Made by a program: the position numbers and the translations under genes
Notes under the pieces: model-generated
Database searches by the model: none
What the model was told of the DNA's origin: nothing
What the model saw: the letters and a program-made list of their open reading frames with translations, nothing else
Source of the DNA: Rotaria macrura
Taxonomy: Eukaryota > Rotifera > Eurotatoria > Philodinida > Philodinidae
Assembly (NCBI GenBank): GCA_900239685.1
Contig: OENT01000221.1
Location: 94,533 to 158,532 of the forward strand
Length of the DNA: 64,000 nt
Reading direction: 5' to 3'
In this document: one piece after another, positions 29,069 to 41,848 of the stretch
Layout of the letters: each line of letters starts with the position of its first letter
Position numbering within the stretch: the first letter of the stretch is position 1

Positions 29069-29427
29069 CCCAGGTGAATGAATCCCATACCGAATCCGAT
29101 AGGATCCGATCGGATCCTACGATCCGATGAAATCTTATGGTAATCCGGGTTGTGGAAACAGTAACGGATCCGACGGAAGAAACTTATTCTCTTATTTGAG
29201 TACGAATTAGCATTTAAACCCAACAGTACAGGCCTGTCTGATCACAAGATGAAATCCAATCGGATTCCGATAGTAGGATTCGATAAAATTCAACACTAGG
29301 GATCCGAATCAGGAATCGCAACCAGGAATCCGATGGGATTTCGTCGGATAAGAGAAACTCCGATAGAAACATGATCGGATGCCTGTCGGATCCGATCGGA
29401 TCCAATGGTCGGAATGATTCTCCTGGG
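29069..29427. repeat. CCCAGG-type foldback element with GGATCCGATCGG core
   Basis: The left end is CCCAGGTGAATGAATCCC and the reversed right end is CCCAGGAGAATCATTCCG. The core differs from the other copies: it is built of repeated GGATCCGATCGGATCC-type palindromes instead of ACGGTCGT words. Thus similar ends bracket a different symmetric core. Confidence 0.6.
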
Positions 29428-29792
29428 TGGCTTCCTTTCAGTATAGGTTGACGCTCTTTAGACACAGTTTCGGAGGCCAGATATTTTTCTAAAGTTACTA
29501 CTAGTTAAAAATCTGAGAAGAAGGCCTTTCTGGCTCAAACTTTCTTCCGCTTATTCACTTATGCTTCCCATGCATACTGACTAACCTCATTCTAACAACA
29601 AGGACTTTTTATGTATGTCACATGTAGTCAACGTGCCATCGGATGGCTGATTAGAAACAAGCTGCTGTTAGTGACTTGTCACAGATAATGTTATGTCTAT
29701 CGGCATCGAACTACGCACACATTATCTTATGAATATGAGTCGAACATGTTAAACGTTGAGTGATAGTGGTAGATGGAAAAGACATTTTCATA

Positions 29793-30280
29793 CACTCTAA
29801 AAAAATAAGTACTTTCCTGAACCCTATAAAAGGTTCGGTAGATTTCAAATAGCATCCAAATGACCAGAAATGCTTAAAAAACGATTGCTCAGTTCTACGA
29901 AACCTCTAAAGGATCTTCCAGTGTGCCCACCGGCCGAACCCTCTCCTACGAAATCATTTTTTAAGTTTCGTAGAACAAAAGAAGGTTTCGAAAGAAAATG
30001 CGAAACCTTTAGAGTTTCTTCTTAACCCTCAGTGATTTCGCGGTTTTTTTCTACGAAACTCTAAAGGTTTCACATTTTCTTTCAAAACCTTTTTTTGTTC
30101 TACAAAACTTAAAAAATGGTTTCGTAGGAGAGGGTTCGGCCGGTGGGCACACTGGAAGATCCTTTAGAGGTTTCGTAGAACTGAACAATCGTTTTTTAAG
30201 CATTTCTGGTCATTTGGATGCTATTTGAAATCTACCGAACCTTTTAGAGGGTTCAGGAAAGTACTTATTTTTTTAGAGCG
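29793..30280. repeat. Long hairpin (foldback) element, arms about 226 bp
   Basis: Arms 29793-30018 and 30053-30280 are near-identical reverse complements around a loop of about 34 bases. The ends read CACTCTAAAAAAATAAGTAC, with TA on both flanks, which could be a TA target duplication as in Tc1/mariner relatives. There is no coding capacity. A transcript would fold into a dsRNA of more than 200 bp. Confidence 0.8.
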
Positions 30281-30595
30281 TATACTTCAAGATTAATGAA
30301 GAAAAAACAGACTGCAAGTTAATAGGCAGATAGTTTTTCTAAATTGATTTCGGTAGATTTCGTTGTTGTTTTATGTAATGCAAGCTTTCTCGATTGTATG
30401 CATCCAACAATTCATCCACTCCAGTCAGAATTGGCCTACTGGTAAATATTCGAGAGCGTGGCTGATGGTTATAAAAACTTTTTTCTCTCTCCTAGCTACT
30501 GAAGCAACCTTCTACAAAGAACTGTACGCTTATCGATATTCTTATAGAAAAGAACAGTTCCAGTTGTAATGAACGTGCATTCACCTAAAGGCGAA

Positions 30596-30846
30596 CCCAG
30601 GTTGAACGATACGGACCGTTTAGTGGACGCAGTTATACGGACCGTAACATCTTTAAAATAGGGCCGTATACGATCGTATTTTCACAGTATACGGCTCCGT
30701 ATACGGTACTATTTCTGGGCACAGTAATAAGGGATCATATACTGTAAAAATACGGTCGTATACGGCCCTATTTTAATGATATTATGGTCCGTATAACTGC
30801 GTCCACTCAACGGTCCATAACGGATATCCGTTTTGATTGACCTGGG
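30596..30846. repeat. CCCAGG-type foldback element, copy 5
   Basis: It starts CCCAGGTTGAACGATACGGA and ends with the reverse of CCCAGGTCAATCAAAACGGA. The two halves are near-perfect inverted copies (ACGGACCGT, GGGCCGTATACGATCG and their complements), so the whole 250 bp folds back. It lies only about 315 bp from the long hairpin element. Confidence 0.7.
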
Positions 30847-32884
30847 AAGATAAGCTAGTTGTCATCAATAAAATATTAAATGCTTTCAGTAAGAAGTATA
30901 CGAAGATTTGACAACACAAGGAAAATTGATGATTTTATTTGGAGTTGGGAATGAAGCGAGGTTTGACTAACGGGGGAAAAGAAAAGCTTTCTTCTGTGTG
31001 AAATGAAAGATTGACTTTCATCACTGAGTTTTGCAAAGCCCATAAATATAGGAAACTATTTTTTTCTCACAATAGTTGTCTAAGAGTGTATACAATGCGG
31101 TAGGTCTTTAGTTGTATCATACTATAAAGTTTAAGTAAAACAAAAACGGAAGGAATGGATTAATCACGTTGTTTGGATCAACTATCATTAAATGAGCTCA
31201 CTCGTCGAATCTACAGTAAATAATCGTCTATTACCTTGTTTTATAATTAATCAATATCAAAATAGTCACACTGTAGTTATGTGTTTACACAATGACGCTT
31301 TAAATTGATAGTATAGCTTCTTCACTCGATTGTTGAAAAATGAAACGAAATACAAACTGATAGTTACTTTTTATGATACTCATAGATGCAGTGCATTCAG
31401 TAGTTTGAAAATATCAAAATTTTGTTTCCGCTTCTGGCTTAATAATAAATCCAACAAGTTGACAAAAACAGAAGACTGTATTTTTATTTCTTTGTTTACA
31501 AAATGAATGTTTCGTACAATAGAAGAAGATACAGCGAACGTGCACAAAGAGTGTTGATGTGAGTATATGGATGTGCGTGAACGTTATGCCATGAGAAAAA
31601 CCCACTTCCAAATCCACAACGAGACCGATGCTCACACCCTACGCCCAAGATCCTTAACAGATCCAGGCAGAATTCTACCAAGATTTACTCTTTTCACACG
31701 AAGAAACGACTAAATCCTGAAAGAAGTCTGTAAACACGAAATTTCAGAATTCTAGTAGGATTTCAACAAGATTCTGAATTGATTATCATTACTGTAGGTT
31801 TTGGAATGATTTAAAAAACAATGTTGGGTTCTGAATGCGAAAAAGAGTTCCATTCATCTTAACTCACAGTCAGAGTTACTGAAAATACCCTGTTGTTGGT
31901 TCTGTGTTAAGATTGTGTGCAGTTTTATAGACAAGAATTTACTAGATTCTTGTACCATGATGATCAGTTAAAGATCTTATGTGAAGCTTAATAAAACCTC
32001 GATATAGTCCTTTCTATTCTTCTTCTAAGAATCCTAAGCTGAATTGTGAAGAAATCCTGAAGAGGATCCTCTGTAACCATGAGAAATCCTGCGAACAGGA
32101 ATTGAGTCAATATCCTGGTGATTCAGTCTTTCTCAAGGAATGAGAAAGATGGAGACTAGGAATATGGGTTCCACGGGAGATTTTGACTCAAGAATCAGTC
32201 GGAATATCAGCAGATTCCTAGCGGAGTCAGCAATTTATTTATTGATTTCAATTCTGCGAAAATTTGAATTTACGTTCAAGTAAACTATGTCTGTTGTCTT
32301 CTCCCAGGTCGAAATTATGTCTTAGGTATGGCGTAGACTTAAATATCGATGTAGCCTAGTGGACCACGCTCAACCGTGCGAAGGCCGACCTAGTTTTCTT
32401 TTTGTTTTTTCTCTGAAACTTGTTTATGACCCTGTACTTCAATTATCGCCTCTACAGGTTCTTGATATTGATGGTTTATATATCCTTTATTCAGTAGCTC
32501 ACAAGGTCCAATCTGAAAGAAAGCAGAATAGTCTTCTCTGTTCAATATTATTTACTTGTTCAATGACGTCAAATGAGTAGTGGTTGACAAAATAGAACAA
32601 ATAAAGTAAATTTTTTTAACAGACAAATAAATTTTTTTGTCTTTTCGTTGCATATTTATTTTATATGTTTGTTTTTGTTCCACAGGCAAACATTTAAACA
32701 ACGAAAAGAAGAAAAAAAAGAAGAAGAAAAGAAACAACAGTTAGATCTTGATCGAATATAATAATAGTAATAATAATGATAATAGTATTTGATGACACAT
32801 GTGATCGATCGAAGACAAAAAGAAACAAAAAAAAACAAAGGAAAGAAATTAAAAAGAAAGAAAATGAACGAGACTATACAAAAA
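30847..32884. other. Repeat-rich non-coding stretch upstream of BRE1 3' end
   Basis: Between about 31,640 and 32,240 the words AATCCTG, GATTCCT and TTCTAG recur, suggesting another eroded element. A CCCAGGTCGAA end occurs at about 32,305 with a possible partner, CTAGGTCGG reversed, near 32,393. No gene is supported. The polypyrimidine/purine run at 32,690-32,870 lies in the BRE1 3' flank. Confidence 0.35.
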
Positions 32885-35800
32885 CTAGACCAACCAAATT
32901 TTATGCATGTCCGATTGACCAAATGCCGTATTACACTTAGGACATTTTCGTTGACGTGAATCATATCTCGACTTGAGACAATCATAACAAAACACATGAA
33001 AACATTTGGAAAGTATTGCATCACGTTGCTTATTTTTACACGCTGGACAACGGAGAATTTCTTTATATTCACGTATTTCCTCTAATAAAACTTCATCTTT
33101 ATTTGAAGCCATTTCTAGTTTACGCATGCGTTCTAATTTTCGATTTAAATTTTTAACTTCTTCTTGTAATCTATACAACATAAGCAAGAAAGAAATAAAA
33201 CGCATAGAATATAGTTCAAGCTTTGGTTATTATTCTGCTAAGAATAGATATAGGCTTACCGTCGATTTTTAAAATTCTGTTTTTCGAGTGCTTCAGATTT
33301 TTCAGCAACTAATTCTTGAACTTCCTTTAATTGCGCATGATAACGATCCAGATGAAGTTTTAAATCAGCTGATGTTTGTGCACTTTCAATAGTTTTTCGT
33401 TTATGAGCATCTAACGTTTGATGCATCATGCTTAATTCTTTTTCAAGTATAAGAACACTATTACGAAGTAATGCTATTGTCTCTTCATACTTTTGATTCA
33501 TAATAACCTAGAAGATGAAAAAAAAAGAAAATAGATTAATTCAGACATAATTGTATGATCAGTTTAGTTTTCAAATTGACTTGTGCATCGAGTTGCTCTT
33601 GCAAAACATTGGCTTGTTGCACTAAAACTGTCTTCTCATCCGACATGATCTTTTGTGATTGTTGCAATTTAACACGTTCAACCATGAGTTTAATATGGGC
33701 ATCGTCTTTCTCACGTAATTGAGACAATAGACGACTATTTTGTTCTTGCATATCTTCAAATGCTTGACCTGTTACTTCAATTTCATTAAGCAAAGCTGCT
33801 TCTTCTTGTTTACGTGTTTCCAAGTTTTTTTCAAGATCACGTATTGTGTCTTGAAATGATCGCATTTTATTTTGAACCTGAAATATATAAATCGATTTCA
33901 ATATAGAAACGTTCAACATGCCGTCATTAATAATGCAATTATTTTCTTTTGCATATATCATAGAAACGGTTTTTATTTACATTACATAGCCAAAAGTGTC
34001 TTGATGAAATTAGAAGAAGTTTCGAAGGACTTTGTGCTCATGAAGATTTGCAATCGACTTTAGTTGATACTCTCAAGATGTTCTACCAAACCGTTACACA
34101 TACAGTATCTCTATTTAGAACATATAAAGAAACATCTTTCAACCTTACACACAAATTTTGAATAAATTTCAATGTGAATTTTAAAAGAAATAATTCCCGA
34201 ACTAGCCTGCGAGCTTATTAAGATATCAAAAAATTACTAGACTGATTTGGTATTCATTTGATGAGTTATTGAACAATCTACCTTAATAACATTTCTAGCT
34301 TGTTGATTTATAGGAAATGAAAGTGTTTTCTGATTATTCGACAACGAAAATTATCGAGATACGAGCAATTAAATTTAGATTGTGCACGAATAAAGTTCTT
34401 CTATACATCGAATTTCGATGCCGACTTATTTTATTACAAAAGCAGAAGAATTTTGAATGTTCAATAATTTCAACTGATAAATATTAGAAAAGCTAAAACT
34501 AATCTAAATTAGGATTCTTATTTCTAATAGGCTGCAAATTGAAAATCTATCGCTGACGATGAACTTAATTCAAGCACGACTAGAACTTTAAAACAGTATA
34601 TTAGGTTTATTTCGTGGATAAAGACCAGACAAATTAAAGAATTTTACATGTTCTTGTAATGTGTAAAAAGGACATTGCTGTCTTTTTTTGGAAAAAAATA
34701 TGCGTACAGTAGCTGGTTACTTTGCCCAAAAATATATTCGCGAAGTTATAATTCAAAGATTCACTTACTTCGTCTTCATTGCATTTCTTTCTTAATGTTT
34801 TTGCATAATTTTGAACTTTTTTAAATTCATTTCGAGTTTCTTCAAGTTCTTGACGTAGTTTCTTTTCGGATGTCATTAAATTAGCTTTATCACGAGTTTC
34901 TTTCGGTGCACTTCTACAAGAAGATTGTTTGTCTTTTTGTTTATAATTGAAGAAAAATAGAATAAAGACTTCATTTACCTATACATTGTTAACAATATTT
35001 TGTATTCTTTGACCATATCCGATAATTTTTTATTTTCACTTTTAAGTGTGCGAATTTGTGTATCCTTATCTTCCGTTGTCATTGAGCTTGACGAAAGCCG
35101 TGAAAGAGAATTGGATGTTGAACTATCATCTAAATCACCTTCAGTAACATCACCAAAATCTAATAGAGAACTTTCACCCAAACGGCTGTCATCATTCTTA
35201 AGAAAAGAAAAATAATTGGAAAAAAAAAAGAAATTGTCGATGCTTTTTTTTCGTAATCTAAATCAATCAACGAACTCCTTCAATTAATTCTTCTTTTATT
35301 ATTGCTTCATTTTTAAGTACAGTTGATGCCATTGTTGCAAACAGAGGTGTTATTTCATCTTTATTCGTTGGTGATTGTAGTTGATTAGTCGTAATGATTG
35401 TATTTGCTGATGATGGTTCGGATGTTGTAACACTATTTTGTTGATTCAGACCGTTACTTATTATTGATTCTTGTTTAGCTTTAAGTTTTGTTAATTCTTC
35501 TTCTAAATCTTTACATTGTTTTTTACAACGACTTGCTTCTAAATTATATAATTTACACTGAGCTTGCAAATGATTTATTAAACTTCGCATTTCCCGTGTT
35601 ATGGGAACTGAGATAAACCGAAAAAAAATAAACATGTTTAACAAAAAGAAGATATAAACAAGAAATAGTTTTGCGTTCAAACCTGATTGTTGATTAGCGA
35701 TGAGAACCTTTTCATATTCAACTTGTAGTACATCATAATCACGACGAGCTTCAGCTAAATCAGCTACAACTTGTTCGATATTTGCTATTAATTTACGTTG

Positions 35801-38800
35801 ATTTTCAAATTCTTCTTGCTAAAGAAGAATTTCGTTTTCTCTGTTCAATATAAATCGAAAAATAGATTTTACTTCTATTTTTTCAAAATGATGATCATAT
35901 ATTGTTTTTGTACATTTGACAAGTTCTCGAGCGTCAGTTAACTGATGTCGAAGATGAACACTTTCATTAACTAAAGCTGTGTAACGCGATTGAAGACATT
36001 TAAATTCAGGTGTTTCATTGATGAGTTCTTCCGGTAATGAACGAAGCTTGAATAAGAAAAAGACATTAAATATTATTGATTATTAGAATTACCGATTTCT
36101 GAATATGCTAGTATTTCATGCATATAGAAAATAATTGAGTTTCAAAAGAAGAATATTTTCCTATTCTTGAACTTATCAAACAAAGGATGATTGGCAATGT
36201 CTAGTAATGGTAGCATCTATTGTCTTATTCTAATTGTTACACGCATACATATATATATAAATATATACTATAAGTAATAGAAAAGGTTGTGATTATTGAA
36301 CAAAGACAAGTTTATTAAGTCTATATTTTATTAAAAGTTCGTTCTTGGCATTGACCTAGTATAATGATTGGTTGAATTCATTTTCGAAACATGGTACAAT
36401 ATTTTGGAATCGTTTGGATTTTATTGCATTGATTTCAATCAATAAATTCATTCGATTCTACTTTATCTATAAGCTAGTATGTGCAGATATGAGGATAATG
36501 AAAATATATTCAAGACAATCTCTATTATCTGGAACATCAGCTACACATCATCATTTATATTTCTACGTAATATTTTTTCACCAAATAGATTTTGAAAATT
36601 TTGTAGAGTTTTCATTTCAGAACCTAGACCTTTCGAATAAGCATATAATATTTCATAATGGTAGACTTCGCCTTTTTTTTAAGGTAATAGATATCTACTC
36701 GAACATTAGTTTTATATACATTTGTGTAATATATTCTAAGAAGACTGGTAGGCATATTCGATCATGAAATTGTTTCATTTTAATTCAGAACAGGAGAACA
36801 TATGTCTGTGAGCTCGAAAAACATTTTCTTTTCCGATTCACAATGTTTGCAAATAAATTTTACTATAGAACTAGTACTATATCTAATATTGAACTTTTAA
36901 CTTTGCTGTGAAAGACCAAAGGCATGAATGATTTCCGTTTTGAATACAACAACGGTTGGTTTTGTACGATCGTTATCTTTTCAAACTTACTTTATTTTTG
37001 AGTACTTCCACTTCACGTTTTGTTGTTTCATGATCACTCATTAGTTTTTCTAATTCCGTAAGACGACTAGCCGCTAATTCTTTATATTCTTCAATTTCAG
37101 CTTGTAAATCAGCGTACTAAAACAAATTTTTATTCGATTCATTTGATTTAAGTCGAAATACAAAGCAGAAGAAGAAGAAGAACGATAGTTTACCTTATTT
37201 TCAGTAATCATGACTGTATTATTACTTGAATTAGTTGAATTTGAATCTGGATCATGCTTAATATCATTAGCTTGAAATTTTACAAGATCATGTTCTAATT
37301 TCGTAATAGCATCGGCTAATGATCGTTCTAATTTAGTTTCTTTACTACGAGATTTTTCTAATTCATATTCAAGATCAGATAAATGACTTTGTTTCTCATG
37401 TAACTGTTCTTCTTGAAGAACTAATTGATTATTAATATTAGAACACTAATAAATTAGAATGATCGATTGTTTTAGATAAAAATACAAAACGAAGAAAATT
37501 TCTTTTTTTTCTAATTCTTACTCGAAGCGTGACTTCATGAATGCGACTTTGTAAGGTTGTATTTAAACGTTGAATACGATCATTTTCATGTTCAAGATCT
37601 GCATTTCGTTCCAAAACAGCTTTATAACCTTCATTTGTACATTCTATAATCAATATGAACTTTTTTAGAATAAAAATACACCTATACGATTAGTCTAACA
37701 GGAACCGTCTTTCATACGACACTCATAAAAAGCATGTGAAAGTCTTCTATAAATAGAATTTCTTTCTTGTTTCATAATAATCAATTTCAATGAATTTCTG
37801 ACACTAGAATTTTTTAAAACTGACGTATGAATAAATTGTCTACTATCTCAAGAAAACAAAAAGTCGTTTTCAATGAAATTTGTTGCATATGTTTGAAATT
37901 CGAAGATATCTTAACAGAAGGTTGAACTAAATAGCATTCGAATTTTAAGGATGTTCTCATAATCAAAACTGAAAACTGATTAATATCTAGCATGACTCAA
38001 ACACAGAACAATATTACACAATAGGCGCTACTGATTACAACAGGCCTTGGCATCTGAACGATTATTCAACCACGTAGTAATATTTTTTCTCGAGATAATG
38101 CTAACGGTTAGCGAATTTTATTATTTTTCTATAAAGAACATTTGGAAAGATCGTGAGGAAACTTATCTTCAATATAGCATAAACTGTTTTAATGACGTAA
38201 TATTGTATCTATTGAAGCTATATTCTACATAACTATGGAAGCATGCTTAGACTTCTCAGCACGGAAATAAAGATCATTATGTTCATGTCTGAATTTCACT
38301 GGTCTATCATGATGACAGAAAAAATGGAAGCACACTTAGGCACAGACAATATTAGAAATAATCTTCAATGTTCATTCAACAGTGGTCTAATTGTAAATAG
38401 ACGACAACCAGAAAGCGTTTTTCAAATGTGCATGAAAGAAGATCGATGAATTCTTTAAAATGAGTGAAACTGTTTCAATCTACAGCATTTAGATTATTGC
38501 ATGAAGAAGGTTGAAAAGTTCGAATTGAGATTATCTTGTTTTTATATTGATACTTGAACTATGTGAGTAGTCAACAGAATTATGCTTCAAAGATTTCGGT
38601 GAAATCTTTCGTGGTTCATATGCTCCATTGATAAATGTAAAAGAAAAACATACATGTATAAAACAAGTATAACGAGCTGGCTACATTCAAAATAAGATCT
38701 AATAAAGGATGCAATGATGTCAAAGACGTATGCTTATGTAGAGCTAGAATTTCCATTGTCAAAGAACTACTCGTATGCAATAGAGATTTTTACGGTTGGG

Positions 38801-40586
38801 AATTAATACTTGAGAAACTAGTTACAATTTATTGATAGATAGCAGACTGATCAAAATAACAACGAAACTACAATAGAAAGTCGTTGCTAGAGTTAATCAA
38901 TCAACGTAGAACAAAAAATAACCTACTTAAAACATTATCAAACTCAATTAGTTTTAGAAGAATGAACATATGCACGAATGATCTCTAGAACATGCAGTAC
39001 GATTTTATCAGCATGGTATACTATTACATAAAAACACCTTTTCTTGAATTTCTTGTTTCGACTTTACATAGTATTGAACCTAATTTATTGCGAACGAAAC
39101 GGATTCACTCGCATAAAGATAAATGTTCATGTAGGTTGATCTTCAGTAGGTAAATGTGCATAAACTAACTGAAATTCACGAATGCTACAGTCAGTTAGTT
39201 AAAAATAGTCTCAATTCTCACGATTAATAAGCATAAAAATATAGACCGATAATTTGATAGATAGAAAATATTTTTCAATTAGTGTATAGTGCAGCGTAAC
39301 ATACAACGGTTTCGAAATCGATGTTCAATGTTAAACGATAGACTAGTTCAAAAATGAAAGAAATTTTAAATTAGCATGAAAAACTAGACCGTATATCTTA
39401 TATTTAAATCTGTTCAATTTCAACTATGAATTATCTTCGGTGAAATTTGAACCAGTGAAGTATTACACAATCTAAATGATAAATTCATGTAAAAAATTAA
39501 TTATATCATCTAGGTTAGAAGAAATGGATTTTAGGTTCTTACCATAAATCAAAATTTTTTACCTATGTCACTAAGGAATAAGAAAAAATAGATCGAAGTC
39601 AGTTATACTAGTTGCATCATAGTTGGTGCACATTGATCGTTTATTTTATGGAAAGGATTTAAAATTTTCGAAGATTTAATTTTTACCAGAATTTGAATTC
39701 GATACACCGGTCGATGAAGAAGAATTTATTGAAGTAAATAACCGTTGATATTTATCCGACAAACTAATTTGAAGACAATCAATGAATACATGGAGGTATC
39801 TTCATTGAAAAAGCATACTTATCATAGACTCGTACGAGTTTAACAATAGCTTTTGTAGAAAAATCCAAACGTTGTTTAAGATGTACATCAAGATCTTCAC
39901 GTATCCATGTATTTAATTGATGAATATAAGAACGAATTTCTTCACCTTGACGTTCATTATTCAAATTGGAATTTGTTGTATTATTGACGTTACTATTTGA
40001 TGTTGTTTCATCATTTGTTAATGATGACGATTCATTATTTCCCTCTGTTGATGTCGTTGCATCAAAGCGTTCAAGTAAATGACGAATATTTTCATCGAGC
40101 TAAATAGGAAGTAGCGTAAGGTATAGCAAAAAGAAAAACATGTTATCAATCTAAATGTTTTACTTGAGTCCAATAAAGATCGATCATACTCCATTTACAG
40201 TCTACACTAGCTTTATTTGTTTCTAATTGATCTATTTTAGATTTCCATTCAACTTCGGCTTTACGGCAATTTTGTACACATTCGTATAATTTTTTATTTT
40301 GAATAAGTAAAAGTTTTGCGTCGAGTTCTTCCTGGTGAAAAGAGAAACAAATGCCGATAGATACCATCTCAATAAATCTCTAACAAAAATAAAAGCTTAC
40401 AGCAGATTGTACATCAATCAGTTTGAATGGTTCAAAAACTACAACACGTTTACCATTATTTTGACTATCACTTTCATTTGTATCATCAAGTCCAGCATCA
40501 GATAGAGTGCGTTTTTTATTTGATATTGTGGAAGAATTTAGTTTTTTCGAATTCGTACTACTAGACGTGCCACCAGCGTCACTCAT
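32885..40586 (-). CDS. BRE1 (RNF20/40-like) histone H2B E3 ubiquitin ligase
   Basis: RING E3 that monoubiquitinates histone H2B during transcription, with the RAD6/UBE2A-type E2, in the nucleus. Fifteen phase-consistent exons: 40586-40401, 40331-40164, 40099-39819, 39763-39687, 37643-37522, 37445-37194, 37116-36991, 36046-35873, 35818-35683, 35607-35276, 35196-34979, 34913-34769, 33877-33581, 33507-33260, 33170-32885, giving about 1015 residues (human RNF20 975). The N-terminus is Ser/Thr/Asn-rich, followed by long coiled coils. Conserved blocks are YRSAPKETRDKANLM and EVTGQAFEDMQEQNSRLL. The C-terminal C3HC4 RING (CPACKNK, KCFHVFCYDC, RQRKCPKCNTAFG) ends at the stop. The 2 kb intron 37644-39686 shows no exon, although this region in animals usually contains additional coiled coil. 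Confidence 0.92.
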
Positions 40587-41048
40587 ATTTACAATTATAT
40601 ATAAATATCAATCTACAAACAAACATGAAATAAATAAAAAAAATTTTTTCCTAGAAAAATGTAAAAACGAAGTCACGAATAATTAATTACTGATGACAAT
40701 AGTGTCACAAAATCAGAGTAGTCTGAACTATGAGTACGGCGATTCGAGGAGAAATGTAAAGACTAGCATAGGAATAGTGAACGTTGCGTATTCATTTTTC
40801 ACTGGAGAAATTATTCAAAAGAATAGAAATGATAGATAGAATACAAATAATAAACATGTTAATCATAGTGACATCTAGCTTTATTTTATTGGTCACAATA
40901 ATCATGTCCAATGTACGTAAAGGAAAGGAATTAATTTTTTTTTGTGAAATGAATGACGATACAAAAAAATAATAATGTAAAGAAAGAGAAATAGAAAAAC
41001 GAAATCTTTTATTTTGAAATCCCTGTATTTTTATTTTTTTGCGTTAAC
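40587..41048. promoter_or_regulatory. Divergent promoter region, BRE1 / SPATA2-like
   Basis: The two start codons are 462 bases apart on opposite strands, so both promoters must lie in or near this spacer. It is AT-rich. No specific element is identifiable by eye. Confidence 0.45.
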
Positions 41049-41685
41049 ATGACAAAGGAGAACAACTCGGAAAGTATGAATATTGATCCATCGTGTGAAT
41101 CAAGTCAACAAGTAATGATAGCTTTTACGTAGAATTATTCTTATTTTCTTCTTTGTCAAGGATTATTGGACATTGAGTAATTATATCAATATTTTTGAAT
41201 CATGTGAGAATAATTCGGATGTATTCGGTCGTTTAGCAGAAAAATTAGATGAGATCGATCTCGATACGTGGACGAATGCATTAAGATCTAAAAAAAAATT
41301 TCGATTTGCAAAATGCCTTTATTCCTATTGGAACGCTCATTGCGAGAATGAACGTTCAACAACTATTAATTATAGAAGATACATTGAAATATTTACTCTT
41401 CTTGAAAATGTCTTTCGAAATGTTCTACTTCGACCATATTTACCTTCTTATCGTGTAATCAATACAAATTGTGGTCGATTTCGTTCATTTGTGGAATCAA
41501 CGGATATGCAATTATTCACAACCTTAAATTTTCAGAACAGTTCCCCTAATCTACTAACTTACCGCGGAGACGATCCAGAACAAACGATAGTTTACGCCTT
41601 AACTTGTTGTATTTTTTGGCATGTTCTTACAATGAAGGTTGAGAATATCGAGAGTAAAAGTATGCGTACATCTAATTCTAGTTAA
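41049..41685 (+). CDS. SPATA2-like PUB-domain protein (short)
   Basis: Two exons, 41049-41111 and 41161-41685, give 195 residues. The start is the ATG of MTKENNSESMNID, in frame through a 49-base intron. The body looks like the N-terminal PUB-type domain of SPATA2/Tamo: an NYINIFESCE helix, YRRYIEIFTLLENVF, then PYLPSYRVINTNCGRFRSF, comparable to the SPATA2 block with PW..EFRSIKTYTGPF. In vertebrates this domain links CYLD to the LUBAC subunit HOIP. The C-terminal Zn-finger part of SPATA2 is absent, so either the gene is a single-domain relative or later exons were missed. It is transcribed away from BRE1 and towards TCF25, 163 bases downstream. The family call is moderate: only short blocks match. 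Confidence 0.55.
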
Positions 41686-41848
41686 ACGACTTATGCATTT
41701 AAATTTTTCATATATTGATTTCGGGAGAATATTTTTTTGTGATACACAAGTATCTGAAAATGTGTTATTTATTTTCATGTTTCGCCTTGATCAATTAATT
41801 TTTTCAAACTTTTCTTTTGAGAATACAATATTTTGTTTTAGATAAGAA

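Noticed and set aside
29214..29465. 83-codon minus-strand frame
   Set aside because: Lies in the GGATCCGATCGG repeat core of a foldback element.
32330..32400. tRNA/SINE-like sequence (TAGCCTAGTGG resembles an A box)
   Set aside because: No B box at the right spacing and no cloverleaf could be drawn.
32656..33072. 138-codon minus-strand frame over the BRE1 3' end
   Set aside because: A different frame from the RING exon; its Tyr/Phe runs come from low-complexity 3' flank.
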